Source of the DNA: Psychrobium sp051201665
GTDB taxonomy: Bacteria; Pseudomonadota; Gammaproteobacteria; Enterobacterales; Psychrobiaceae
DNA: 64,000 nucleotides
Direction of reading: 5' to 3'
Assembly: GCF_051201665.1 (NCBI RefSeq)
Contig: NZ_CP179210.1
Span: 1,488,001 to 1,552,000, forward strand
Every line of letters starts with the position of its first letter. Position 1 is the first letter of the stretch. The notes under the pieces were generated by a model. It was not told where the DNA came from, searched no databases, and saw nothing but the letters and a program-made list of their open reading frames with translations. Below are positions 55,528 to 64,000 of the stretch, in pieces. The position numbers were made by a program, and so were the translations under genes.

Positions 55528-56002
55528 ATGTTCAAGGATGAACAGTATGCCGTGTTGCCATGGATGGCAGAGAACGGCGATGTTCAAGGATGAACAGTAT
55601 GCCGTGTTGCCATGGATGGCAGAGAACGGCGATGTTCAAGGATGAACAGTATGCCGTGTTGCCATGGATGGCAGAGAACGGCGATGTTCAAGGATGAACA
55701 GTATGCCGTGTTGCCATGGATGGCAGAGAACGGCGATGTTCAAGGATGAACAGTATGCCGTGTTGCCATGGATGGCAGAGAACGGCGATGTTCAAGGATG
55801 AACAGTATGCCGTGTTGCCATGGATGGCAGAGAACGGCGATGTTCAAGGATGAACAGTATGCCGTGTTGCCATGGATGGCAGAGAACGGCGATGTTCAAG
55901 GATGAACAGTATGCCGTGTTGCCATGGATGGCAAAGAGCGGCGATGTTCAAGGATGAACAGTATGCCGTGTTGCCATGGATGGCAAAGAGCGGCGATGTT
56001 CA
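55528..56002. repeat. 52-bp tandem repeat array, nine full units plus a 7-base start of a tenth
   Basis: Units start at 55528, 55580, 55632, 55684, 55736, 55788, 55840, 55892 and 55944; a partial unit begins at 55996. Seven units are identical; the last two share two changes (GCAGAGAACGG to GCAAAGAGCGG). Each unit contains GTTCA-AGGA-TGAAC and TGCCAT-GG-ATGGCA, the latter enclosed by GCCGT and ACGGC. The A-to-G change in the last units turns the T:A closing pair of the outer stem into T:G, which still pairs in RNA. The period is not a multiple of three and every register meets the TGA in GGATGA, so it cannot encode a repeat protein. No spacers, so not CRISPR. Confidence 0.95.
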
Positions 56003-56033
56003 GTCGTGTATAGCATTACTATTTCAATGTGTA

Positions 56034-56192
56034 ATACCAATTGCATTAAATATTTGCCCACTTGTACTTGTTAAAATTAACTAAAATGGCGTTGCTCTCA
56101 ATCCTAATAGCCAGCTATTAGTCAATCGAGCGCCTTGTTTTAGCTGATTTTCTCTACGCACAACAAGATCACTTACTTAATGCAATTGGTAT
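56034..56192 (+). repeat. MITE-like palindromic repeat, copy D
   Basis: Starts ATACCAATTGCATTAA at 56034 and ends TTAATGCAATTGGTAT at 56192. It is identical to copy B over nearly its whole length, with the same central hairpin. Its right end overlaps the stop codon of the acyltransferase gene (56192-56194), and its left end is 32 bases after the tandem array. Confidence 0.92.
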
Positions 56193-57130
56193 TATTTGTA
56201 AAGCGACGGATCATCTTTATTCGGTCGTGTTTTAAAACGACGATGCAACCACATATATTGCTCTGGCGCTTTCATAATGCCTTTTTCAACAATCGAATTT
56301 GAATAAATAGCATCTTGCTCGTCATTGCCACTTGGGAAGTTCTCAAGCGGCGCACTTAGCTCAATATGATAACCACTACCGTCATCATTACGAGTAATAA
56401 CATACGGAAGAACGACAGAGGGTGCCCCTTTAGTTAAGATACTCGCTCCAACAACGGTTGCTGCATCAGGAACTGCGAAAAACGGAACGAATACAGCTTT
56501 GCTGCGGCCAAAGTCTTGATCTGATGTGTACCAAACCGCTTCGCCATCAGCCAACGCTGAAATCATCGCACGAATATTACGTTTAGTGATTAAACGGGCT
56601 GAGCGGTTACGACCACAGACTTGAAGATGCTCCATCACGGCATTGTTGTGAGGGCGGTAAACACCGGTAAGCTGCGCTTGGCTTCCAAATAAACGCCCAC
56701 CTATCTCTAAACAAAAACTATGTAATGCAAAGAGTAATACGCCTTTACCGTCTTTTTTAGCTTGCTCTAAATGCTCAAGGCCTGAAAAGGTCACAAGCTT
56801 TTGAATACGCCATGTTGGCCACCACCACGCCATGCCTGTTTCCATTAATGCAATACCAACAGATTTTGCGTGGCCGCGTAGAATGTCAGCGCGCTCTTGC
56901 TCACTCATTTCAGGGAAACAAAGTTCTAAGTTTCGAACAGCGGTCTTTTCACGCTTTTTCAATAGACGCATCAGTAATAAACCAATACCACCGCCAAGTT
57001 TAACAAGCACTCGATAAGGTAATAGCGTTACGGTGAGCCATAATAAACTGACGCCAAACCATAATAACCAATAGCGAGGATGTAAAAAACTTAGCTTGAA
57101 TTGCGATTGACTATGTACATTGTCACTCAA
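56192..57130 (-). CDS. Lipid A biosynthesis acyltransferase (LpxL/LpxM family)
   Basis: 312-residue inner-membrane enzyme that adds a secondary acyl chain to Kdo2-lipid IV-A using acyl-ACP. It has an N-terminal membrane helix (about 20-42) and the catalytic H-x4-E in ALHSFCLEIGGR, plus TGVYRPHNNAVME, VWYTSDQDFGRS and WLHRRFKTRP. Initiation seems to be at TTG (57130), seven bases after AAGGA; no ATG is available before the conserved part. The stop codon's last base lies in a MITE-like repeat. LpxL versus LpxM cannot be decided by eye. Divergent from hldE, another LPS gene. Confidence 0.9.
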   Translation of the reverse strand: MSDNVHSQSQFKLSFLHPRYWLLWFGVSLLWLTVTLLPYRVLVKLGGGIGLLLMRLLKKREKTAVRNLELCFPEMSEQERADILRGHAKSVGIALMETGMAWWWPTWRIQKLVTFSGLEHLEQAKKDGKGVLLFALHSFCLEIGGRLFGSQAQLTGVYRPHNNAVMEHLQVCGRNRSARLITKRNIRAMISALADGEAVWYTSDQDFGRSKAVFVPFFAVPDAATVVGASILTKGAPSVVLPYVITRNDDGSGYHIELSAPLENFPSGNDEQDAIYSNSIVEKGIMKAPEQYMWLHRRFKTRPNKDDPSLYK

Positions 57131-57249
57131 AACATTGTCCTTAAATATAAAAACGGACGCATATTGTATCTGAATTGATGGGCTTATGTCTCAACAAAGT
57201 CGATATTTGCATGTTACAATCGCGGCTATACAACGTAAGGATAAAAATA

Positions 57250-58677
57250 ATGACCATCGGTTTACCAAATTTTCAACAGGCAAAAGTATTAGTGCTAGGC
57301 GATTTAATGTTAGATAGATACTGGCATGGCCCTACGGGACGTATTTCTCCTGAAGCGCCAGTTCCTGTTGTGAAGGTAGAGCAAATCGAAGACCGACCGG
57401 GCGGCGCAGCAAACGTTGCCTTAAATATTGCCGCCTTGGGTAGTCAATGTGACATCATAGGAATTACTGGCGATGATGAAGCTGGACGTATCCTAACTGA
57501 CAAGTTAGAAGGCCTATCAATTAATACCGACTTCTATCAGCAATCGCAAATTCCAACCATTACTAAATTACGTGTAATTAGCCGTAATCAGCAATTAATT
57601 CGCTTAGATTTTGAAGAGAATGCGGCTCAGTTACCAACAGCCCCCTTGTTAGATAAGTTACGCGCTGGTGTTGAATCTGCTGCTGTGGTTATTTTATCTG
57701 ATTATGCTAAGGGTACGTTAAATGATGTCAGTGAAATGATTTCATTGTGCCGCGCTCAAAATAAGCCTGTATTTATCGATCCTAAAGGGAGCGATTTTTC
57801 AAAGTATCGTGGAGCAACGTTACTGACGCCGAACATGAGTGAATTTGAACAAGCAGTTGGTCATTGCCGTGATGAAGAAGAAATCGTTGCTAAAGGCCAG
57901 CAGTTAATGACTGAATTAGATTTAAGTGCTCTGTTAGTAACACGCTCAGAGCACGGCATGACATTATTGCGCCGCGACCAACAAGAATTGCATTTTCCTG
58001 CAATGGCGCGTGAAGTTTATGACGTGACGGGCGCTGGCGATACAGTAATTTCAGTATTGGCAACCGCGTTTGCTGCTGGCAGTGACTTAGAGTCTGCGTG
58101 TGCTCTGGCAAACATTGGCGCTGGTGTCGTTGTTGGCAAGCTAGGTACATCAACCGTGAGTACTATCGAGTTAGCTAATGAACTAGCAAAATCTCACCCT
58201 GAAGCAGGTTTTGGCGTTATTTCACCAGAGCAATTAAAAATCGCCGTTCGCGCCGCCCAAGCTCGTGGTGAAAAAGTAGTATTAACCAATGGTTGTTTTG
58301 ATATCTTGCATGCAGGGCATGTGTCATATCTAGGACACGCTGGTGAATTGGGTGATCGCTTGATTGTTGCCGTAAATGACGATGATTCGGTGAAACGTCT
58401 TAAAGGTGAAGCGCGTCCTGTTAATCCAGTTGATCGACGAATGGCCGTTCTCGCCGGCCTTGGGGCTGTTGATTGGGTGGTGAACTTTGGCGAAGATACG
58501 CCGCGTGAACTTATTAGCGACATTCTGCCTGACTTATTGGTTAAAGGCGGTGATTATCAAGTGCATGAAATTGCTGGTGGCGAAGAAGTTATCGCCAATG
58601 GCGGTGAAGTGAAAGTACTTAATTTTGAAGATGGCTGCTCAACCACCAAAATTATTGATGCGATTCGCGGTAACTAG
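57250..58677 (+). CDS. hldE: Bifunctional heptose-7-phosphate kinase / heptose-1-phosphate adenylyltransferase
   Basis: Makes ADP-heptose for the LPS inner core. The N-terminal ribokinase-like domain (to about residue 320) contains LGDLMLDRYWHGPTGRISPE, RPGGAANVALN and the catalytic DVTGAGDT. The C-terminal nucleotidyltransferase domain contains LTNGCFDILHAGHVSYL, with the HxGH motif, VAVNDDDSVKRLKG and LVKGGDYQ. 475 residues. I start at 57250 (MTIGLPNFQQ), preceded by AAGGAT; the ORF opens further upstream but without similarity. Possible ADP-heptose supply also makes this a source of an immune-detected metabolite. Confidence 0.95.
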   Translation: MTIGLPNFQQAKVLVLGDLMLDRYWHGPTGRISPEAPVPVVKVEQIEDRPGGAANVALNIAALGSQCDIIGITGDDEAGRILTDKLEGLSINTDFYQQSQIPTITKLRVISRNQQLIRLDFEENAAQLPTAPLLDKLRAGVESAAVVILSDYAKGTLNDVSEMISLCRAQNKPVFIDPKGSDFSKYRGATLLTPNMSEFEQAVGHCRDEEEIVAKGQQLMTELDLSALLVTRSEHGMTLLRRDQQELHFPAMAREVYDVTGAGDTVISVLATAFAAGSDLESACALANIGAGVVVGKLGTSTVSTIELANELAKSHPEAGFGVISPEQLKIAVRAAQARGEKVVLTNGCFDILHAGHVSYLGHAGELGDRLIVAVNDDDSVKRLKGEARPVNPVDRRMAVLAGLGAVDWVVNFGEDTPRELISDILPDLLVKGGDYQVHEIAGGEEVIANGGEVKVLNFEDGCSTTKIIDAIRGN

Positions 58678-59360
58678 TTCGCGCTATATCAATTAATTTT
58701 ACTGAATCCCCTGAGTTGTTTCCTTGCCCAGTGACGCTTGATTGTTAAGCGTTGTTGGGACATTTTTAGGAAGTAGAGCGTAAATAACCTTATATTTAAA
58801 ATGTTTCCAAGAGTTAATTTTCTTATCTAAATTAAAATCGCGTAGTCGTTCTGACTTTTGTGAAAATCTCATTTGGTTAATTGTAATATCCGATTCCTTT
58901 CTCTCACAACAAGCAAATTTAATGGTAAGAATTCTTTAACTATTTCTCAGGAAGAAGACTCACAATTCTATTGCCATTGTCAGTTAATTTACTCGTTACA
59001 CAATTAAATGATTATGCTTGAACAACAAGTTAATTTTTCTAGTTAAAGTGACGTTTAAAAAAGTTGATTGCATTTAATATCGTTGAAAGTTATATCTTTC
59101 TTAAATCAGCAATTACGATTTCAATCACTAAAAAAGGTTGTTAAATATAAAAGATTTATTGCAGTGCATGTAATATTATCTATAATCACGTTGCACTTAG
59201 ATAATAGTGGATTTTTTATTAAGCATATATTCAGCATGAATTGTGCTTTAAAATGGATTTTAATAGGTAGGTTTCTCCTAGCTTTATTATTTTTCATTCC
59301 CTTCCTCAGTATCTATCAGGCGCTTGATTTAACTACTTCGTAGTTTCATATTAATTCTTA
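58678..59360. other. Gene-poor AT-rich region upstream of the RHS gene
   Basis: About 680 bases with no supportable gene. It is visibly richer in A and T than the surroundings. A TTG-initiated 91-codon frame (59068-59343) lacks a ribosome site and family features, so I do not call it. It probably holds the promoter of the large RHS gene and may mark the edge of an accessory insertion. Confidence 0.45.
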
Positions 59361-62300
59361 ATGAGTCAATTAGGGTGTAGACACATAAAAACATTATTTA
59401 GAACGTTATTAATTGTTCTTTTCTCGACACTTAGCTATGTAGCTGTAGCGAATGATGCTGCAAGTAAATACTCCGTGTTTGAAGACGCTGAAGGAAACAT
59501 TTACTTAGAGCGTCCAGATGTTTTTGTGTTGATAGCGACTGAAGTTACTATTCCGCTGTATGCGACTCCGCTTAATGGTTTATTGAAATTAATTCAAGTT
59601 AATGGACGTTGGCAAGTCGTACAGTTAACTCGAGCTCAGTGGGATAGCTTGTCTCTTAATACCAGTGATTACAGTATTTCATTGAGTGACTTTGATGGAG
59701 ATGGGCAAACCGATCTATTACTAACAGCAGACAATTTAAACGACATTGTTGTAAAAAATATTTCCGGCACAATTACTGTAACGGATGTGACCAAAGATTA
59801 CGGCGTTAACATTGAAGCGGGTGATGAAGTTTCATTGGTTGATCGCAATGGTGACGGATATGCTGACATTCGAATCAACAATCAAGTATATTTGGGGAAC
59901 TCTCTAGGTGGCTATACTAATACAGGAGAGTCACCGCATGTTACAGGCCCTGATGATACTGTTGATGTTACAACTAGCCCAGTAGAACCCACTCAAGTTG
60001 GTCTGACTAAAGCGCAGTTTAGTGTTAATGAAGGTGGTGCGGCAACATACACTATCCCTTTAAGTTTGCCGCAAGGCGTTGCAGGAGTTAAACCTCAAGT
60101 ATCAATAAGTTATTCTAGTCAAGGTGGCGAGGGGCTTATGGGCGTTGGTTGGAGCTTTAATGGCGCTTCGGCAATTACTCGATGTCCTAAGAACATGGCA
60201 ATAGATGGTGTCATTGATAGCGTTAAATTTGATAGCTCGGATGTTTTTTGTTTAGGCGGCCAAAGATTAATTCTAAATGCAGACAGCCCTTCTGGTTACG
60301 GACTCCCCAATTCAACATACCATACAGAGATAGATAATTTTTCTAAAATTACGGCTTATGGTAAAGGCATAATATCTGGTCCTAAATACTTCACTGTTGA
60401 AACTAAAGCTAACGAAACTCATTATTACGGTAATTCAGGACTCCATTTAAATTCAGCGTCTGCATTTGTTGAACCGTCAAATCAATCGTTAGGAAGTGTG
60501 GCAAAATATTGGTCTTTGGTGGCAATCGAAGACGTTAAAAATAATGCGATTACGTATGAATATGAAAAAATCCATGCGACTGGTGAACATTATTTAACAA
60601 CAATAAAATATGGCGGTTATCAAACTGGTTCGAATGTTGTTAATAATACCAATGAAATTGAAATTAATTATGACGTTGTCAAAATTCCCAAGTTTAAAAT
60701 GGGCTATCAAAATGGGGCGCTGGTTTCTAATCGAAAACGTATTATTGGTATTGATGTTCTACAGGAACAAGAGTTATTTACGACATATAATTTTCATTAT
60801 AAAGAATCGGAAATCATTGAAGAAAAAGTTTATATAGATTCAATTCAACAATGTTTTAATAAATCGAATTCACTTAATTGTTTACCAGCCGTTAAATTTG
60901 ATTGGGAACGTCCAGATTGGATAAAACAATCAACAACTAAAGTCTGCGAAGAGTTTGATAAATGGGATCGGCACGAAGAAGAGTTGTGTTACTTAGAGCC
61001 CACAACAGAGAACTATAAACCTATTTCTCAATATTCATCAACAATTACCTCTGAAAGTTCAAACTTTCAGTATTCCATGCCGCTTGACTTCAATGGCGAT
61101 GGCGCAACTGATTTAGCCTACATTAAAGGAAATCGCTGGCACGTTCAGCAGTCTACAACAACAGGGGCTATATCTTGGGCTTCGCAGCAAATTTCTTCTA
61201 GTTATGTAAAAAGTGTTGAAGATGCACACCCTAAAAGCATTGATTATGATGGTGATGGACAACGCGATATTCTCTATGCAAGTAACGGAATAATATATGT
61301 GTTGCTCAATAAACCTTCAGTAGTTAATTCGACAAGGCATTGTAAATTAGATTTAGATGGTGAAATCGAAGATTTTGAAAGAACTTGTCCAACTCACCTA
61401 GTCAATCGAGCATTTACAACTAAAACTGTTCATCATAAGGCCTCTATTTTAGAAACCGCCATGGTTGTAGATCTTGATGGTGACGGCTTAGAAGATTTAC
61501 TGTTTAATGATGGTGGATTAAAATACTTCAAAAATAGTGCAAATGGATTTGGTGCTGCTACTTCATTAACCCGTGAAACAAATGGCACTGTTCATGGAAT
61601 GACACCAGATATTGGCTCTTTAGCTAAAGGTATTAAGAGTGCAAGCATTGTTGATGTTAATGGCGATGGTAAAACAGATATTTTTCTGAAAATAAAAACA
61701 AAGTTTATTTCAGAAGAAGAAAATGATGAGTGTTTAGCAACTGGTGGCACTGAAGTTTTCGGGCCAAGTTCTTGGCAACTCAACGGAGGACCCGATTGCA
61801 ATACGCCAACAGTCAGATACAGTTATACGTGGAATGCCTATACGCTTAATGGCAATAAATTAGTTAATATTGATTTTAACTTGAATTCATCGCCGTCTGG
61901 CGAATTGCGTAGCGCTGACTTTAACGGTGATGGGTTATCTGATGTCGCTTACCGAGATTTTGACACGTGGTATTACCGACTATCAACGGGTAAGAATTTT
62001 ACAAACCCTAAAGCGCTAACCGTGATGGGAACATCAAATAACAGTGAAGACTTTGCTCGACATCGTTTTATGGATATCAATAAGGATGGCCGCACAGATA
62101 TTGCGAGGTACTTGACTACGGGTAGTTATAAATATTACTTATCTTCGCCAGCCGCTAATCCAGAAATTGTTAACTTTACCGCGCGGGGCAGTCAAAATTT
62201 TGGAAAAAATAGCATTATCCATTTCGTAGATATTGAGGGAGACGGCAAGTTAGACGTATTGTCGGCAACGTCAAACTCCTCAGGCTGGAAACTATTTCGA

Positions 62301-64000
62301 TCAATGAGACCCGGTCGTTTAGACAACGTTATTGAAAAATTTAAAAATGGATTTGGCCCAGAAACAACAGTTGAATATGCACCTTTATATAATTCTAGTG
62401 TGTTGATATCTGATGTATCATCAAATAAATTAGATAATGATTATATTAATCTAAAAGCTGGGATCTACGTTGTCGCTAATGTAGAAACCGAATCAAATCT
62501 TGAACCAGCAACGACCACAACCACTGTTGAGGACTTCTTCGATTCTAAAAGTAAGACATGGCGTGAATTTCCAATAACACGGACAGTAAAAGATAATACA
62601 GTTAAAGTTAGTTATAAATATGGTGGTGCACTTGCGCACAAAAAAGGCCGTGGTTATCTAGGGTTTGAGACCTTACAGACTAAAGACCATCAAACGGGCG
62701 TTATTACAGACTCACAGTATCATCAATTGTTCCCATTAACGGGAATGCCAAAAGCGACAACAGTTTCTTACAAAGGGACTGTGCTCAAAGCAAGCCACAA
62801 TAGTTACGCTGCAACATCTAAATCTATTCGCGGCGGGTACCATCCTTATCTCAAAAAATCACAAGAAATAATGCGAACCGTCTCATTTGATGAAGGCAAT
62901 ACGCCGACATTTAATCTGCAAAAACTCACCACTAACGCAAGTACTTATGATAGTTGGAATAATTTAAGACTATCCACAGTGACAACGGGTAAACCAAGTG
63001 CATTTAGCTTTACGGCTTCGTTATCAGATAAATCGACAACAGTAACTGATAATAAATATGAAGAAGCTGGGATGAGTGCACAAGATTCATTGCGATTCGG
63101 CAGACTGTCATCAACTCAAGTGACAAAAGTACGTGACGCTTCCAAAACGCGCCATGGCACTGCTGGAACATCTCGTAAAAGTAGTTTTACTTACAATACT
63201 GAAGGCTTGTTAAAAACGTCAACAGTTAACGGATTAGTAACAACCTATGTTTACGACGACCGAGGAAATAAGAAGCAAATTACCAAAAGTGGTTTAGTTG
63301 ACGGTGCTAAAGTTCAAGAGCGAACAAGTTCTATGAATTATGGCACTAAAGGGCGATACGTCTTATCGCAAACCGATGGGTTAGGAAACACAGAAACCTT
63401 CTTATATAACGGTTTATCAGGTGACGAAGTAACTGGTCGCATCTGGAGTATCACTCAAACAGGGCCTAACAAAATCGCCTCAACGTCTTATTTTGGTTGG
63501 CAAGGTGAAAAAGTACAAACGCTCGCGGCTGATGGTAACGAAGTCATTAGTGCAATGAGTTATTGTAATAATGGTTGTGATGGCGATGGGTTCTATTACA
63601 CAACAGTGACAAAGACTGGCTCGCCAACGGCAACGACTTACTTCAATCGTTTAGGTCAAAAGATCAAAACACAAACGCAAGGATTTGACGGTACATTAGT
63701 TCAAGTACTTCATGAGTACGATAAGCAAGGACGAGCGCATAAAGTAAGCCAATCTCATTATGTTGGTGAAACAGCATACTATACTCAGCAGTTTTATGAT
63801 CCGTTGGGCACTGTATACAAAACACTGATGCCCGATCCGCGTTATAGTGATTTATATACAACGCAATATAGTAATGGTTTTACCAAGACGATAACAAATA
63901 CGAAAGGCATTACCTTTACTGAGAATTATTCAGCCGACGGTCTACTTGTCAAAAAAACAACGCCAAGTTTTGTCACCAATGGTGTAACCACGCCAAAGCA
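59361..64000 (+). CDS. Very large secreted FG-GAP/SpvB/RHS repeat protein, toxin-like, 3' end beyond the window
   Basis: Open for 1546 codons from the ATG at 59361 to the window edge with no stop; an in-frame TAA at 59352 fixes the start. A signal peptide (hydrophobic 12-27, cleavage near AVA-ND, residue 31) predicts Sec export. Order: two FG-GAP-like calcium motifs (DFDGDGQTD at 110, DRNGDGYAD); an SpvB/TcdB N-terminal domain from 215 (VNEGGAATYTIPLSLPQG, VSISYSSQGGEGLMGVGWSF); seven further D-x-(N/D/E)-(G/K)-DG-x-x-D motifs between about 576 and 965; a TcdB-middle-like part (NGFGPETTVEYAPL at 996, GRGYLGFETLQ); then RHS/YD repeats (TYVYDDRGNKK at 1295). Related Tc-toxin B/C and polymorphic toxins encapsulate a variable C-terminal effector; that part is not visible here. 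Whether this is a toxin or a cell-surface protein is open. Confidence 0.88.
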   Translation, partial: MSQLGCRHIKTLFRTLLIVLFSTLSYVAVANDAASKYSVFEDAEGNIYLERPDVFVLIATEVTIPLYATPLNGLLKLIQVNGRWQVVQLTRAQWDSLSLNTSDYSISLSDFDGDGQTDLLLTADNLNDIVVKNISGTITVTDVTKDYGVNIEAGDEVSLVDRNGDGYADIRINNQVYLGNSLGGYTNTGESPHVTGPDDTVDVTTSPVEPTQVGLTKAQFSVNEGGAATYTIPLSLPQGVAGVKPQVSISYSSQGGEGLMGVGWSFNGASAITRCPKNMAIDGVIDSVKFDSSDVFCLGGQRLILNADSPSGYGLPNSTYHTEIDNFSKITAYGKGIISGPKYFTVETKANETHYYGNSGLHLNSASAFVEPSNQSLGSVAKYWSLVAIEDVKNNAITYEYEKIHATGEHYLTTIKYGGYQTGSNVVNNTNEIEINYDVVKIPKFKMGYQNGALVSNRKRIIGIDVLQEQELFTTYNFHYKESEIIEEKVYIDSIQQCFNKSNSLNCLPAVKFDWERPDWIKQSTTKVCEEFDKWDRHEEELCYLEPTTENYKPISQYSSTITSESSNFQYSMPLDFNGDGATDLAYIKGNRWHVQQSTTTGAISWASQQISSSYVKSVEDAHPKSIDYDGDGQRDILYASNGIIYVLLNKPSVVNSTRHCKLDLDGEIEDFERTCPTHLVNRAFTTKTVHHKASILETAMVVDLDGDGLEDLLFNDGGLKYFKNSANGFGAATSLTRETNGTVHGMTPDIGSLAKGIKSASIVDVNGDGKTDIFLKIKTKFISEEENDECLATGGTEVFGPSSWQLNGGPDCNTPTVRYSYTWNAYTLNGNKLVNIDFNLNSSPSGELRSADFNGDGLSDVAYRDFDTWYYRLSTGKNFTNPKALTVMGTSNNSEDFARHRFMDINKDGRTDIARYLTTGSYKYYLSSPAANPEIVNFTARGSQNFGKNSIIHFVDIEGDGKLDVLSATSNSSGWKLFRSMRPGRLDNVIEKFKNGFGPETTVEYAPLYNSSVLISDVSSNKLDNDYINLKAGIYVVANVETESNLEPATTTTTVEDFFDSKSKTWREFPITRTVKDNTVKVSYKYGGALAHKKGRGYLGFETLQTKDHQTGVITDSQYHQLFPLTGMPKATTVSYKGTVLKASHNSYAATSKSIRGGYHPYLKKSQEIMRTVSFDEGNTPTFNLQKLTTNASTYDSWNNLRLSTVTTGKPSAFSFTASLSDKSTTVTDNKYEEAGMSAQDSLRFGRLSSTQVTKVRDASKTRHGTAGTSRKSSFTYNTEGLLKTSTVNGLVTTYVYDDRGNKKQITKSGLVDGAKVQERTSSMNYGTKGRYVLSQTDGLGNTETFLYNGLSGDEVTGRIWSITQTGPNKIASTSYFGWQGEKVQTLAADGNEVISAMSYCNNGCDGDGFYYTTVTKTGSPTATTYFNRLGQKIKTQTQGFDGTLVQVLHEYDKQGRAHKVSQSHYVGETAYYTQQFYDPLGTVYKTLMPDPRYSDLYTTQYSNGFTKTITNTKGITFTENYSADGLLVKKTTPSFVTNGVTTPK

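Noticed and set aside
55528..56002. CRISPR array
   Set aside because: Units are head-to-tail 52-bp copies with no unique spacers between them, and no cas gene is present.
55872..56084. 70-codon ORF across the tandem array and repeat copy D
   Set aside because: It joins the repeat in two registers to MITE sequence; no ribosome site, and composition is dictated by the repeats.
59068..59343. 91-codon TTG-initiated ORF before the RHS gene
   Set aside because: No ribosome binding site, a rare start codon, no recognisable family; a chance frame in AT-rich DNA is more likely.

Overview
The window looks like a chromosomal segment of a marine gammaproteobacterium of the Alteromonadales, most likely the Colwelliaceae (Thalassotalea/Colwellia type). 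The evidence is an AT-leaning composition, a dsbB-nhaB-fadR-spoVR order and an rne-rluC...maf-yceD-rpmF-plsX-fabHDG-acpP-fabF order that match the gammaproteobacterial layout, NhaB, FabV and a long-form SAICAR synthase. The species assignment is inference. No rRNA, CRISPR array or prophage is visible.

Layout. 1-600: frameshifted C-terminal remnant of an amidohydrolase. 600-8760: dsbB and nhaB (minus strand), fadR divergent from them, then a minus-strand operon prkA-yeaH-spoVR that ends 8 bases from the fadR stop. 9100-11610: oxidative-stress group (sodB, monothiol glutaredoxin, 2-Cys peroxiredoxin) and a low-molecular-weight tyrosine phosphatase. 11750-12925: decayed IS66-family element abutting a truncated secreted lipase. 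13098-26048: rne, then rluC, a HAD phosphatase, maf and the yceD-rpmF-plsX-fabHDG-acpP-fabF lipid cluster. 26128-30691: DUF1294 gene, TetR regulator, aldehyde dehydrogenase, an EAL-domain fragment and an aromatic aminotransferase. 30901-32979: fabV and a DsbA-like lipoprotein. 33040-40126: three-gene signalling operon (giant hybrid kinase, CheR methyltransferase, REC-PAS-GGDEF-EAL protein). 40411-50343: recC-recB-recD and pdxH. 50497-50586: tRNA-Ser(UGA). 50707-52466: complete IS1634-family insertion sequence with a 6-bp target duplication. 52782-58677: purC with a consensus CRP site, qmcA-nfeD, a 52-bp tandem repeat array, an LpxL-type acyltransferase and hldE. 59361-64000: a very large secreted FG-GAP/SpvB/RHS protein that runs off the window and has no stop inside it.

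Three kinds of non-coding structure stand out. A roughly 160-bp MITE-like palindromic element is present in four copies (18581, 24569, 29128 inverted, 56034). One copy separates acpP from fabF, one sits exactly at the break of an EAL gene and one touches the stop codon of the acyltransferase gene. Nine perfect or near-perfect 52-bp units at 55528-55995 can each fold as a small hairpin plus a larger nested hairpin and cannot be read through in any frame. The rne-rluC intergenic region is long and carries small hairpins where RNase E autoregulatory leaders are expected.

How the genes work together: the central cluster supplies phospholipid and fatty-acid synthesis (PlsX, FabH, FabD, FabG, AcpP, FabF, with FabV as a matching enoyl reductase) under a FadR-type regulator encoded nearby. 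HldE and the LpxL-like enzyme build LPS. RecBCD forms the repair helicase-nuclease. The hybrid kinase operon is likely a c-di-GMP signalling pathway. The RHS gene at the right edge, behind about 700 bp of gene-poor DNA, is the best candidate for accessory, possibly antagonistic, function.
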